Shown: piece by piece, positions 11,667 through 21,779 of the stretch
Position numbering within the stretch: position 1 is the stretch's first letter
Layout of the letters: each line of letters begins with the position of its first letter
Assembly (NCBI GenBank): GCA_018398585.1
Contig: JAGTTD010000022.1
Coordinates: 8,843,501 to 8,907,500, forward strand
Reading direction: 5' to 3'
Source of the DNA: Simmondsia chinensis
Lineage: Eukaryota > Streptophyta > Magnoliopsida > Caryophyllales > Simmondsiaceae
DNA: 64,000 nucleotides
Position numbers and translations under genes: made by a program
Notes under the pieces: generated by a model
The model's database searches: none
The model's input: the letters and a program-made list of their open reading frames with translations, nothing else
What the model was told of the DNA's origin: nothing

Positions 11667-12850
11667 AGGTAAAACGAGCTCGAGCTCAAGGGATTACCAC
11701 GAAGCCTGCAAGACAGGTGGTTTCGAAGTTCGAGATAGTTACTTGAAGCATAATCTAAGATAGTTGGGCATTAAGCTTAATCCAAGAGAACATGGGGCTT
11801 TTAGAAGAAACTTTGGCTAGAAATTCAGACGTGAGCTTCAAGGAATTCTCTCTAAAACAGAATCATGGACACTTTCATTGATCATTCACGAGCAAGAAAG
11901 AACTGAGTGCCATGGAATTATGGGTGACCATTATTCAATTTGTTTTTTGTTTTTTTAAACAAATAAGAAACTCTGTGAGAGTCGAAAAAAGTACGTACAC
12001 TCAATATAAAACTTCTTCAACTTTTCTTTAAAGCACACTTGTGTTCTTTTCTTAGAAATAGCGTAACTTTACATAGCCTACCTTAGCATAGAACTTGTTG
12101 TGCTTGCTTCTTTGGTAATACAGTATTTCAGGCTTCAAGTGCGAACTTCCTTTTTTTAATATGTTCCAAAATTTCTGTAAGTTAAGAATTGAGGCTTTAG
12201 CATAAGGCTTTGATGGCCAAGGCTTGACCTTGAATGCGTTAGTCTTAACATTACTGTCACTGCTTGATAATTCAAGTGAACTTAGATTCACGCTGATTAG
12301 GGCCTTGACAGCCAAGGCTTGACCTTGATTGCATTGGTTCTAGTCCAGTGGCCCGAACATGGTTGCTCCACCTTTATTTTGTAAAATCTAAACTCATTCG
12401 AATTATTATAAGTCAAGGGTGCCAAGCTTAAAAACATGATTGACTCGGGCATGCAAGTGAACTACTGAGCTCTAGGATTTGCCTCTACCCCACTTCCTGA
12501 CTTTAAAGTGTACGAGGAAAGGTATTTGTGGGCCCTACTCCTTCACAGTAACTTCCACTTGAGTTGGGCCCATATCTCTTTATTTTTTTGTCAATATATA
12601 TACAATATCCATCAAAATATTTAACTAAGTCTTCTTAATTGATACATAAGCTAAACTCATGGTATAACCTAAGTCAAATACACCAAAATATCACTACCTT
12701 ATCTACTAAAAAGGTGAGCATTTGAGATCAAGGACATGTGTTTCGAATTTAAGTTCACTCCCTAGTCGCAATGAGTCCCTATTCATTTTTATTTTTTTAT
12801 TATTTTTTTCAGGCCGACCACATCACACTTAATAACAAACTAAATAAACC
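11667..12850. repeat. Right LTR of element D, truncated
   Basis: Matches the left LTR from about 3,995 to its end. The first 0.84 kb is missing because the chromovirus abuts it. The end at about 12,850 is fixed only by where the similarity to the left copy stops (AAATAAACCAAAAA against AAATAAAGCAAACA). Confidence 0.6.
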
Positions 12851-12940
12851 AAAAATAATGATTGCTAAATTTTGTATAAAATAACATCATTGTTAGATGC
12901 ATGACTCGTATGGTTCAATTTACATCGTTTTAGTGCAATC

Positions 12941-13017
12941 ATGACGGCTGCTGGTGTATTGAATTCAATACTAAAGGGTGACCTCCTTACTGGACCAAAT
13001 TAACCTAATTAGGATTG
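12941..13017 (+). pseudogene. Start of Copia C1 gag
   Basis: ATG at 12,941 opens MTAAGVLNSILKGDLLTGPN, the kind of start seen in plant Copia gag proteins, and then hits TAA at 13,001. The expected continuation (N-W/Y-L-N) is split by the LINE insertion at 13,018 and resumes at 16,028. Between 12,851 and 12,940 lies leader sequence. Confidence 0.6.
13004..13017. repeat. Target-site duplication of the LINE, left copy
   Basis: CCTAATTAGGATTG at 13,004-13,017 matches CCTAATTAGGGTTG at 16,028-16,041, 13 of 14 bases. One copy lies before the poly-T and the other beyond the LINE 5' end, so the element is complete between them. Confidence 0.85.
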
Positions 13018-13036
13018 TTTTTTTTTTTTTTTTTTT
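13018..13036 (-). other. Poly-A tail of the LINE
   Basis: Nineteen T on the plus strand, directly after the target duplication. This is the trace of target-primed reverse transcription of a polyadenylated RNA. Confidence 0.85.
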
Positions 13037-13276
13037 GATAAGTAAGCAATGCATATATCAAAAAGTGAAAACGTACAAAAGTACGAGGGGCATACCCCAA
13101 GACACGGCCGAGGCCTACAACGCAACTCAAAAAAGAAGCGAAACACGCAAAAGCAACACAAAGGAAATACAAAGGCATCACAAAGGAAACACCTAAGTAC
13201 AAGCCCAAAAACAAAGGAAATACAATGCAAACCCTAAAGAAGCAAGGTAAATCCCAAAGCACAGGGAGGAGCTCAG
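13037..13276 (-). other. 3' UTR of the LINE
   Basis: About 240 bases between the ORF1 stop and the poly-A tail. T-rich on the minus strand, with repeated TTTCCTTTG/TTTGTGTTGC-like words. The overlapping open frames here on both strands are low-complexity and not counted as genes. Confidence 0.6.
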
Positions 13277-15441
13277 TCAACGACGCCGCCTCCCCTTTTT
13301 AGGCGGGGGAGGATCCTGGATCTGCTTTTTTGAAGCAGCTCTAATTCTTCGAGGCTCGACAATGGGCTCTTCCTCATAACATGCATGACAAGTTATCCAA
13401 CCGAGTGCATTAGAGATGTCATAAAGAGACACAGGGAGGCGACCACCGTAGGAGTTATCAATCTGGCATTTCGGGCACGTTTCATGCTTGAAAGGCCTAG
13501 CCTCACTTGTATAAACCACAGAGCAGTCACTTGGAACACTGGCTTCCCTATTGAAGGCACACGACCCGAGCTCCATAAGCCCAACCAAACTCTCTTGAGC
13601 ATCGACCACTTCAGCAGGAACGATAGCACGACTCGAGTCTTCCTCTTCAGTAGACGAATCCGTATGCAATCCTGCACCCAAGTGGTCCAAAGGATCCCCA
13701 CTCCGGGCCGGTGACCCAGAAGTGGGGAGAAGCGACCCACCCGACTGGGGCCCGGGTTGTGACCCGGGGGTGACCCATTCGGGTGGGGTGGGACCAGCGC
13801 CACTAGGGCGCTGGCTCGGTGAGCCAACCGGGCCTAGATGCCCCATTGGCGAGGCACCCCCCGCCCCGCCAAAACATGGGGAGAGCAAAGGAGCCCAAAT
13901 GTGGGTCTAGAGGTAGGCCCAAGAGGTGGCCAAGATGAGGGGGAAAGAGGCCCAACCTCATCAATGCCAACACCAACCTCCAAACCACAATCGGGCCCAG
14001 GAAGAACCAAAGGCGGCCCACAGCTTGGCCCAGCAGCAAGATGAGGACCCAATACATTAGTTGGGCCCAAAACATTATCCTCATGAGGCCCAGCAGCAAA
14101 ATCACATCCAAGCCCAACACAGTCAAGCCCACCATTTGGTTCAGAAATAGTAGGCAGCCCACCACTAAGCCCAGTAGAAGCATGAGAGCCCAAATCAGTT
14201 GGGCCCACTATGTCATCACCAAGAAGCCCAGCAGCAACATTCTCAAGCCCAACACAAAAATCCATCCTTCAAGGACTTAAAGCCCCCTCCCCAACCGTGG
14301 GCCCAGCTAGCCCAAACCCTTCATCCCCATCCTCCCTTTGTGTTGGGCCAAGATCACTCCTAGGCCCACTTGCACCCACACAAGCCCCATCCTCAACAAC
14401 CCTCTCACCCACATCAAGCTCAAGGCTTGACCCAACATCCTCCCCTCCCCCTTGCGTGGGCCCAGGCGGCCCAGTAGAGTTCACCACCTCATTTGCACCA
14501 GCCTACTTCTTCCGGCGACTTTTCCGATGCCGGCGTTCTGCTTTTCCGGCCCCCATGGGCTGATTTTTTGCGGTGGGGTGGTTAACATTGGAAGCATGAC
14601 ACGAGTGGCCAAAAACATGACATTGACGACAAATTTTCTGTAATCCTTCATACTTCACCGTGACAGGGAGACGAGCACCATTGTAATCCACAAGCAATTG
14701 CTTGATCGGATCGTTTTTAGCATCAATCTCCACACAAACCCTTGCATAACCAACCATAGTCCCTTCACAAGTAGGTTTATCCATGTTGAGAGGACGACCC
14801 ACGCCACTAGCAATGGCACTAAGCGTCCTCTTTGTCCAAAAAGAAGCCGGAAAACCATGAAGTTGAATCCAAATCGGGATTGTAGGAAAGTCACGCATAG
14901 GAACAAGGTCTTGAGACCAACGTTGAAGAGAGAGAGAATAGCCTTTGAGGTACCAAGGGCCACAACGAAGGATATTCTCGGAGTCTTCAAAGGCTTTGAA
15001 TCGAAAGTGGTATACGTCCCCATTAGAGATAACACACTCAAGCCCTTTCGATCCCCAAAGTGATTTTGTTATGGCTACACAACGAGAGTATGCAACCCGG
15101 CCCCCAACCACTCGTCCCACAAGAGAACGACGCCATTTTTCAAGACCCAGAGCAATGTCCTCACCGGAGATAGACGCAACAACCTCACCATCAACAACGG
15201 AGGGGCGAACAAAGAAGAGGGAACTATCAGGTCCCGAGACCTCCGTGCCCGACGCCAAACCGCCATTGTCAACCCCCCCAGGTGACCCGGAGGTAACATT
15301 AACCACACCTTCACCAAGGGCAGGTGGCACCACGGACATGGCGCACAAAAAACGTGGGCAAAAAGGACAAGATGCTGAGTTTTTGTAGTTTTTTGACCAG
15401 AAACCGCCATCGAAACCACCAGTACAGCCACCTAAATTCAA
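13277..15441 (-). pseudogene. LINE ORF1 (DUF4283 and zf-CCHC_4), interrupted
   Basis: RNA-binding chaperone-like ORF1 of plant L1 LINEs. The frame 15,441-14,503 (312 codons) holds a DUF4283-like domain (SRCVAITKSLWGSKGL to FRFKAFEDSENILRCGPWYL, residues about 115-170), the PTIPIWIQLHGFP block (about 200) and a zinc knuckle of the C-x2-C type (ICRQCHVFGHSCHAS, about 272). A stop at 14,503 ends this frame, but the same phase continues through a Gly/Pro-rich linker (14,487-14,269 and 14,265-13,834). After a frameshift it goes on to 13,277, where a second Cys pair (CPKCQIDN) precedes a basic end (PPPKKGRRRR). The intact protein would have been about 720 residues. The basic end followed by 3' UTR suggests that this was the natural C-terminus and that ORF2 was never in this copy. 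Confidence 0.75.
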
Positions 15442-16027
15442 AAAAATTCAAAACCCACACCAGAAAAGGCAAGTGCATGATTTTGGGGAGAGATCCACAG
15501 TTTTCGCACCTTCCTAAACTGAACAAATCAGAGGAGATTCTATTGTAAACTTACCAAAAAAGAGGAAACCCTAGCTGCCACAAAGAGGAAGAAGAGAGAG
15601 ATGATGGACAGCCGCAAGCCACCACCCGATATCCACACTGGCAAGGACGATCAAAGGTGCAAAGGGAGGAGGAGAAGGCTTGTCAATGGAGTTTCCGGTG
15701 AAGACCACCAGGAAAACATGTCCTACGCAGCACCTCAACCACCCACACACAACTCCCTCGCTCACTTGTGTTTCACCCTCAAGCTAGTAATGCAATTAGG
15801 AAAATGACCATACCACGTGAAAGATCGCGAGTCGACGAGTCCAGAACTGTAAAGAACGCCACCGTTGGACACCAGACGCGCCCTCACGAGCGGCCTGAAG
15901 ATTCGCAGAAAAACCCACGTGCGCTCACATGCCGCCTGCGTGCGGTGGCCGAAAATCGCCTGAAAATCGCCCTTTAGAGAGAATCTCTCTCTTGTTTCTC
16001 TCTCTAGAAGTTTACAAATGAACTCCC
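15442..16027 (-). other. 5' UTR of the LINE
   Basis: On the minus strand this begins GGGGAGTTCATTTGTAAAC and is rich in CT/GA words. It resembles 283-856 and 43,118-43,262, which identifies those as a second LINE copy of the same group. No reliable reading frame is seen; the short open frames on both strands differ between the copies. Confidence 0.6.
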
Positions 16028-16800
16028 CCTAATTAGGGTTGTGCTAAACCACAAGGCACATACGTTTATGTTAACTGACCATGTCCTCCCACACCTGCTA
16101 ATAATTCCATCGCTGCTTTCGAGGAACATTATGAGAGTTGTATTAAGTCTAGTGATTTAATAGGGTGTTACATCTTGGCTTTTGTGTCTGACATTCTCAA
16201 GCATTAGATGCTTGAGATGAAGACAACAGTGGAGATGAAAAAACATCTTAAAAAATAGGCAAAAATAAAGTAGCATGACAGGACCTTACGAGGAAGCTTA
16301 TGTTTATAGACTTGTATGAAGTAAGTCTAGTTTCAAAACATGTTTTAAAAATGATGGCTTATCTAAACAAACTGGAATTCCTTGGTGTTCGGATTGATGG
16401 TCAATCTCAGCAAGACATGATTTGGCCCCTTGGCAGAGTTCTTCACTTCGGGCAAATTTATACAATGAATAACAAGGATTATTTGTTCCCTAATTTGACG
16501 AAGGAGTTGCAAGTAGCATAGAATGTGATGAGGGCTAAGGGGACTGTCCACTTCACCTAAGCATCATGGACGGGGAACTAAAAATAGTCAAAGAGAATGA
16601 CCGGAAAGAAAAACCAGGGCAAAGCTACTAGTGTAACAGCTAAGCCATTGAAAAAGAAGCCATCAAGTGAAAAGTGTTTCTTTTGTAGGAAGGAAGACCA
16701 CTTGAAGAGGAATTGCGTTAAGTACTTAGCTAATGCTTTTGCATAGGCGAAGAAACCATCAGGAAAAGGTTTGGAGATATCTTATCTAATTGAGTAATGT
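16028..16800 (+). pseudogene. Copia C1 gag, remainder, with zinc knuckle
   Basis: Continues gag after the LINE. Short frames in different phases give VLTDHV-like and LNKLEFLGVRIDGQSQQD-like pieces. A CCHC zinc knuckle is clear at 16,675-16,716 (C-FF-C-RKED-H-LKRN-C), the nucleocapsid motif that packages the RNA. Stops at 16,212 and 16,744, among others, disable it. Confidence 0.7.
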
Positions 16801-17320
16801 GTTGAGAGTGCACTAAGTTCCTAGTGTGTGGACTTAGGTTCAACTAACCATGTCTGCAATACATTGCAAGGACGAAGACTAACCTAAAAATTGCATGACA
16901 GAGAGTTTCACCTGACCATAGGAGACAGGAGGCATGTTTTAATCTTAGGAGTGGCAGACATTAGCTTAGTCTTTAAGAGTAGAGTTCTAATTTTAAAGAA
17001 CTATCTTTATGTACATGCATTATACAGGAATTTATTTCTGTGTGACGTTTAGTTGACGATTGATATTCAATTAGTTTTGGAACTGATTTTTTTCATTAAG
17101 CAAAATAAATTGTTTATTTGCAAATGTAGTGTCATGGATGGTTTTCTTAACTTTATACCTGATCAATACTCTACTGAATGCATGTTTAAATCTGACACTA
17201 GTAAACTAAGTGTACCTCCTAAAAGAAAAAGTCCTAAATCAGATAATGCTCTCAAATGTGGCACTAATGCCTTGGTCGCATTAATTCTAGCAGGATCAAA
17301 AGACTAGTAAATCAAGGATT
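16801..17320 (+). pseudogene. Copia C1 protease relic
   Basis: Reads VDLGSTNHVCNT at about 16,828. The expected active site in Copia is D-S-G, so the serine has changed to leucine (D-L-G). The flanking STNHVCN block is the normal family context. The frame 17,053-17,307 (84 codons) lies downstream and is part of the protease-integrase linker. Confidence 0.6.
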
Positions 17321-18090
17321 AATATTATCCTCAGACATTAAGTCCTTACCATTCTGCTAATTCTACATAGAAGGAAAGACAACCAAGTCTGTCTTTAAGA
17401 GTAAAGACAATAGAGTTGGTGACTTAATTGAGCTGGTGCATATAGATGTGTGCAGACCAATGAATGATCAAGTGAGAGCAGAGTACGAATTTTTATCACC
17501 TTTACTGATGATTGCTCTAGGAACGGCTATGTTTGCTTTATGAGACAGGAGTCTGACTCTTTCGAAAAGTTCAAGGAGTTTAAGGCCAAAGTTGAGAATC
17601 AAACGGGTAAACGTATCAAATTGCTTCAATCTGATCGAGGTGCTGAGCTCCTTTTCCGAGAGCTTTTATATTTCCTAACCACAAGTGGGATTATGTCTTA
17701 GCTTTTTACACCAGTTACACCGTAGCAGAATGGCATCAAAGTAAGGAAAATAGGACGTTGTTTGAGGTGGTAAGGTACATGATTAGTAGTGCTACTATAC
17801 TGATCTTTTTTTGGGGTTATGCCTTGGAAAAAGCAGCTTATGTTCTTAAGTTAGTTCCCAAGGCATATGTGGAGTTGTGAATTGGGTGCAAGCATGGGAT
17901 AGGATATCTTCATTTTTGGGGATGTCAAGCACATGTGTTGAGAAAGAACCCAGAAAAGTTGGAATCTTGAACAAAAGCGTGTTGGTTGTAGGTTACCCAA
18001 GGCGTACAAAAAGTGGTCTTTTCTATAGTCCTTCAGATCAAAATGTGTTTGTTAGCGTAATGCCAAATTTTTCGAGGAGGATCTTTTGAT
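17321..18090 (+). pseudogene. Copia C1 integrase relic
   Basis: LVHIDVCRPMN at about 17,434 is the first catalytic-aspartate block of Copia integrase. The block around LLQSDRGAEL at about 17,621 holds the second aspartate. Further pieces (GILNKSVLVVGYPR, about 17,964) match the end of the integrase region. It is broken into at least four frames. Confidence 0.65.
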
Positions 18091-18299
18091 GGACTTTGAA
18101 AGTAAGTGTCAAGTAGTGTTAGCAGAGTTAAAAGATATTGATGCTACTTTTGAACGGGTCGATAGGTCTCCAGATTGAGTGGGTGTATGGGATACACCTT
18201 CTCTTTGTTTTGAGACAGTTCCAAGCACATGACAGCCTCGACATAGTGGGAGGATTGTCAGGCAACCTGACATATACTTTGCTAGTCCCCTTGTAGTAG

Positions 18300-18970
18300 A
18301 GTAAGAGGATGTATCTGATCCTTTTAGTTATGATGAGGCACTCGAGGACAAGGCCGCTGACCAATGGCTTTTAGCATTGAATGCTGAGATAGAATCTACG
18401 TATTCTTATCAAGTCTGGGGTCTTATATAGGAGCCTCCTAGCATTAAACCCATTGGTTATAAGTGAATCTACAAGAGGAAGAGATGAGTGGACGGGAAGA
18501 TATAGACCTTCAAAGCAAGACGCGTTGCTAACGGTTCTAACTAAAAGGAAGCTGCAGACTATGACACGACCTTCTCATCAGTAGCCATGCTAAAATCCAT
18601 TACGATACTCTTGTCTATTGCAGCTTATTATGATTACCAAATGTAGCAAATGAATGTCAAGATAACTATTTTAAATGGCAGTCTTGATGAAGACGTCTAT
18701 ATGGTGCAACCAAATAGTATCATTAATGAAAATTAGGAGCATGTAGTACACAAACTAAAAAGGTATATTTATGGACTAAAATAAGCATCTCGCTCATAGA
18801 GTAAGAAATTCAATGAAGTAATAAAGTCTTATGGTTTTTTTCAAATAGTTGATGAACCATGCATGTACAAGCTCAATACATAGGAAGTAGTGACTTTCTT
18901 AGTATTATATATGTGGATGACACCTTACTCAGTGTGTCTTAGGCCACCTACATAGAGAAAATGTTGTTGG
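18300..18970 (+). pseudogene. Copia C1 reverse transcriptase relic
   Basis: Blocks in order: WLLALNAEIES (about 18,364), KARRVANGSN (18,512), DYDTTFSSVA (18,558) and the catalytic YVDD, intact as codons at 18,910-18,921 and followed by TLLSV. The usual stop-riddled decay is present (for example at 18,428, 18,466 and 18,739). Copia order places this after integrase, as seen. Confidence 0.75.
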
Positions 18971-19059
18971 ATTTTAACATGGCGGCCTCCCAGAAGCATG
19001 TATTGCCTTTTAAGCATGGAGTGCCTCTTTCTTTGAAATAATGTCCTAGGACATCTCAA

Positions 19060-19700
19060 GAGAAACAATATATGTGGAATGATCCATATGCTTCAGCGGT
19101 GCGAAGCCTTATGTATGCGATGTTATGCACTAGACTGGGTATTTGCTTTGCTGTTGGCATGGTTTGTAGATATTATTCTAATTAGGTATTATGCACTGGA
19201 ACACGGTAAAGCAAATTCTTAAGTACTTGAGAAGGACCGGAGATTATGTGTTAGTCTTTAATGGTGACGAGCTGTTACCACAGGGCTATACGTACTCGGA
19301 CTTTTAGTCAGATATGGATGCTAGATGTTCAATGTTGGGTTATGTCTTGACCCTTGGGGGTTGAGCCCTAAGTTGGAGGAGTATCAAACAGTCTTGCATT
19401 ACTAATTCCACCATGGAAGCCGAGTATATGGAAGCTTCGAAATTTGCCAAGGAACCTTGTTGGCTAATGAAGTTCTTTATGGAGCTGCAGGTTATTATGG
19501 AGGGGATTACACCTATTTCCATTTTTTGTGACAGCACTGGTGCGGTAGCTAACTCTAAGAAACCAAAAATGCACAATCAGTCCAAGCACTTCAAAGAAAG
19601 TATCATCTCATTCAAGACTACGTGGAGAAATAGGAAATTACAATTACATAGATTGATACCGCAAATAATTTTGCAGATTCTTTCACTAGGACTTTGACTC
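19060..19700 (+). pseudogene. Copia C1 RNase H relic
   Basis: SYMYAMLCTR-like and Y-S-D-F-Q-S-D-M-D-type blocks at about 19,108-19,320 precede the clear frame 19,413-19,697. That frame reads MEAEYMEASKFAKEPCWL and contains the conserved E of the active site and SKHFKE near the end. This is the C-terminal domain of the Copia polyprotein. Confidence 0.75.
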
Positions 19701-19763
19701 AAAAATTGTTTGTGTCATTTGGATCGGATGGGAATGCATTGTATGGCACACAGGGTTTAGGAT

Positions 19764-19774
19764 AAGTGGGAGAT
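19764..19774 (+). other. Polypurine tract of Copia C1
   Basis: AAGTGGGAGAT lies directly before the second LTR, in the usual place for the plus-strand primer. Confidence 0.6.
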
Positions 19775-20374
19775 TATTAGAACTAGTGTCTTAGGGAACT
19801 CAATTTATGTGAACATTTTTATTAAGGGAATAAAATTTGTTTATTGTTGTCTATATGTTTAAAAGTTTATATGCACGTGATGTTGTTTACTTTTTAAAGC
19901 ACATACAATGAGATGTACGTGGTCCTTAAATGACATTTGGTATGGCTATTTTAGTGGATAGTGAGATTATACCACTAATAGACTAATAAAAGGTAAAATG
20001 TTGTTTGATGTATCATTTATAGTCAGTGATGAGTTTGGACTATTTCTCTTCTAAGATTATAATGTAACATTTAGATAATATGTCTTGGTTATGTGGATCA
20101 CAACCTAGAATGTTATGTTCGTGCATTATAATGTGATTGTTATAGTGAATGGACCATGTGATTTTCTCGTCTCGACTGTACTATAGGAAGTGAGCAATTC
20201 ATATATATTTTATTCATACAATGACTCTAAATCCAAGAAATAGCCTGGAATTATGCATGGAATGTTAATTGGTTTGATGCGCTAAAATGATTAGGTTATT
20301 ATGTGTAACGGGGATCTTATGCTCGTTGGGTAATTGCATGAACTATAGCGGGGACATATATTTTGCTAAGAATC
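19775..20374 (+). repeat. 3' LTR of Copia C1, first part
   Basis: TATTAGAACTAGTG (TG changed to TA) matches the start of the 5' LTR at 857. The similarity runs to GAATC at 20,370-20,374, where the Tat-type element inserted. The LTR continues at 41,923. Confidence 0.85.
20370..20374. repeat. Target-site duplication of element B, left copy
   Basis: GAATC here and at 41,918-41,922, identical. The 5' LTR of C1 has a single GGAATCTACC at this place (about 1,446), which confirms the insertion point. Confidence 0.9.
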
Positions 20375-21358
20375 AGTTTGTGGTGTTTACTAAGTGCTTG
20401 GGAAGAAGTTAAACTCAAGTTATTTAAAGATTATTGAGATCCCCATTATCCCTTGGTTTTTTCCCTCTTCTTTCATTTCCCCTTTTCATTATTTATAGTG
20501 GTAGGATGATGTTTTTAGTGTATAGATAAGTGTCCCTTTCCTTTTCTTACAAATTAAGTTTTCTGTATTATTTTTTTTAAATGTACATTAAAAGAAGTGA
20601 AAATGGAAAAGTTTACTTTGTTTGGTCATTATATGGGCCAATGGTGTGGATTTTTACCCTATTGGGCAAATAATGTCATTATTTATCCCTACTGGGCGAA
20701 TGATGCTGTTTTTTTTACCTCTACTGGGCCAATTGTGTTGATTTTTCTCCTACTAGACGAATAACGTTGGTCTTACCCCTACTGGGTGAATAATGTTGTT
20801 TTTTACCTCTTCTAGGAGGGTTACGTTAATTTTTCTCCTACTGGCCGAATAACGTTGTTCTTTACTTGCCTCTACTGAGCAAATTGTGTTGATTTATCTC
20901 CTACTGAGCGAATAACGTTGTTCTTTACCTCTATTGGGCAAATAGTGTTTTTTATTGGCCTCTAAACTCGGCGAATTGTGTTCATTTTTCTCCTACTAGG
21001 CAAATAACGTTGTTTTTTACCTCTACTGGACGAATTGTTTTCATTTTTCTCCTATTGAGCAAATAGCATCGTACTTTACCTCTACTGGGCGAATAATGTT
21101 GTTTTTTCCTCTACTAGGCAAATTGTGTTGATTTTTCTCCTACTGGGCGAATAACATTGTTCTTTACCCATACTGAGCAAATAATGTTGTTTTTTACCTC
21201 TACTGAGCGGATTGTGTTGACGTCTCTCCTACTGGGCAAATAACGTTGTTATTTACCCCTACTGGGTGAATAATGTTATTTTTTTCCCTCCACTGGGCGA
21301 ATTGTGCTAATTTTTCTTATACTTGGCGAATTATGTTAATTTTTTTCAATTACAAACA
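20375..21358 (-). repeat. 3' LTR of element B
   Basis: 984 bp. Starts AGTTTGTGGTG (TGTTCGTGGTG in the other copy) and ends ACAAACA. Most of it (20,640-21,345) is a degenerate tandem repeat. Confidence 0.85.
20640..21345. repeat. Tandem repeats inside the 3' LTR of B
   Basis: About 23 half-units of roughly 30 bp of the type CTACTGGGCGAATAACGTTG, arranged as alternating variants (AATTGTGTTGAT and AATAACGTTGTT) that make a higher-order unit of about 60 bp. The same array is present in the 5' LTR at 41,160-41,890, so it belongs to the LTR. Confidence 0.85.
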
Positions 21359-21380
21359 TATTAGCCTCCCCCTTTTCGAA
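21359..21380 (-). other. Polypurine tract of element B
   Basis: On the minus strand AAAAGGGGGAGGCTAATA directly precedes the LTR start, which fixes the minus-strand orientation. Confidence 0.65.
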
Positions 21381-21779
21381 AAAAATTTGTTCTTTTGTTT
21401 GAAAAGTATTATCTTATTATTGTTCCTCTTTTTTTTTTTTTTTTTAATAAATGCCCCTCTTGGAGTGGTTATTTCTTTTGGATTTGCATGATACTCTCTT
21501 CCACTCTTCCTTTTAAAAATATTACCTTAATGTGATAATTTCTATTACAATTTTTACTTATAATGTTTGAGTTATTTCTTTTTCCTTTCTTTTATAAAAA
21601 CCACTTTTGATAGCTTTTCCCTTATTTTTAGTTTTCTTGCTTAGAGCATTTCAGGATGGAAATGTTTTGGGCAGATATTTTGTTTCTAATATTCTCGTGG
21701 TTGTCTGTTAAGGCCTTAAACTGATGTCATGCAGTTTCTCAATTTTGTCATCAGCTTTACTCATGAGTAAATTTTTTCA
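21381..21779. other. Element B spacer, T-rich
   Basis: Contains a T run at 21,430-21,445 and short AT-rich words. The 72-codon plus-strand frame at 21,273-21,491 spans the LTR end and the T run and is not credible as a gene. Nothing else is seen. Confidence 0.4.

Larger units (their letters stand above)
3155..12850. mobile_element. LTR element D inserted in the C1 leader
   Basis: A long repeat at about 3,155-5,150 recurs at 11,667-12,850 in the same orientation, for example GAGCTCGAGCTCA at 4,000 and 11,679, and TTAATCCAAGAGAACATG at 4,098 and 11,776. These are read as the two LTRs. The start is placed at TGTGATAACCTG. The right end is blurred and no clean target duplication is seen. The interior holds weak coding-like remnants (5,540-6,480) and two foreign blocks (6,530-7,800 and 7,801-11,666). 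No domain assigns D to a family. Confidence 0.6.
13018..16027 (-). mobile_element. L1-type LINE carrying only ORF1
   Basis: Minus-strand element of 3,010 bp, bounded by a 14-bp target duplication and ending in a poly-A tail (poly-T 13,018-13,036 on the plus strand). The 3' end TTGATATATGCATTGCTTAC before the tail is typical of plant L1 elements. It encodes a DUF4283/zinc-knuckle ORF1 (15,441 down to 13,277) followed directly by the 3' UTR. No endonuclease or reverse transcriptase (ORF2) is present. It inserted into the gag of Copia C1. Confidence 0.8.

Noticed and set aside
13005..13280. 91-codon and 73-codon hydrophobic minus-strand frames
   Set aside because: They lie in the 3' UTR of the LINE and run into the poly-A tail; translation is low-complexity.
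13722..14563. Several Pro/Gly-rich frames on the plus strand
   Set aside because: They are complements of the Gly/Pro linker of the LINE ORF1.
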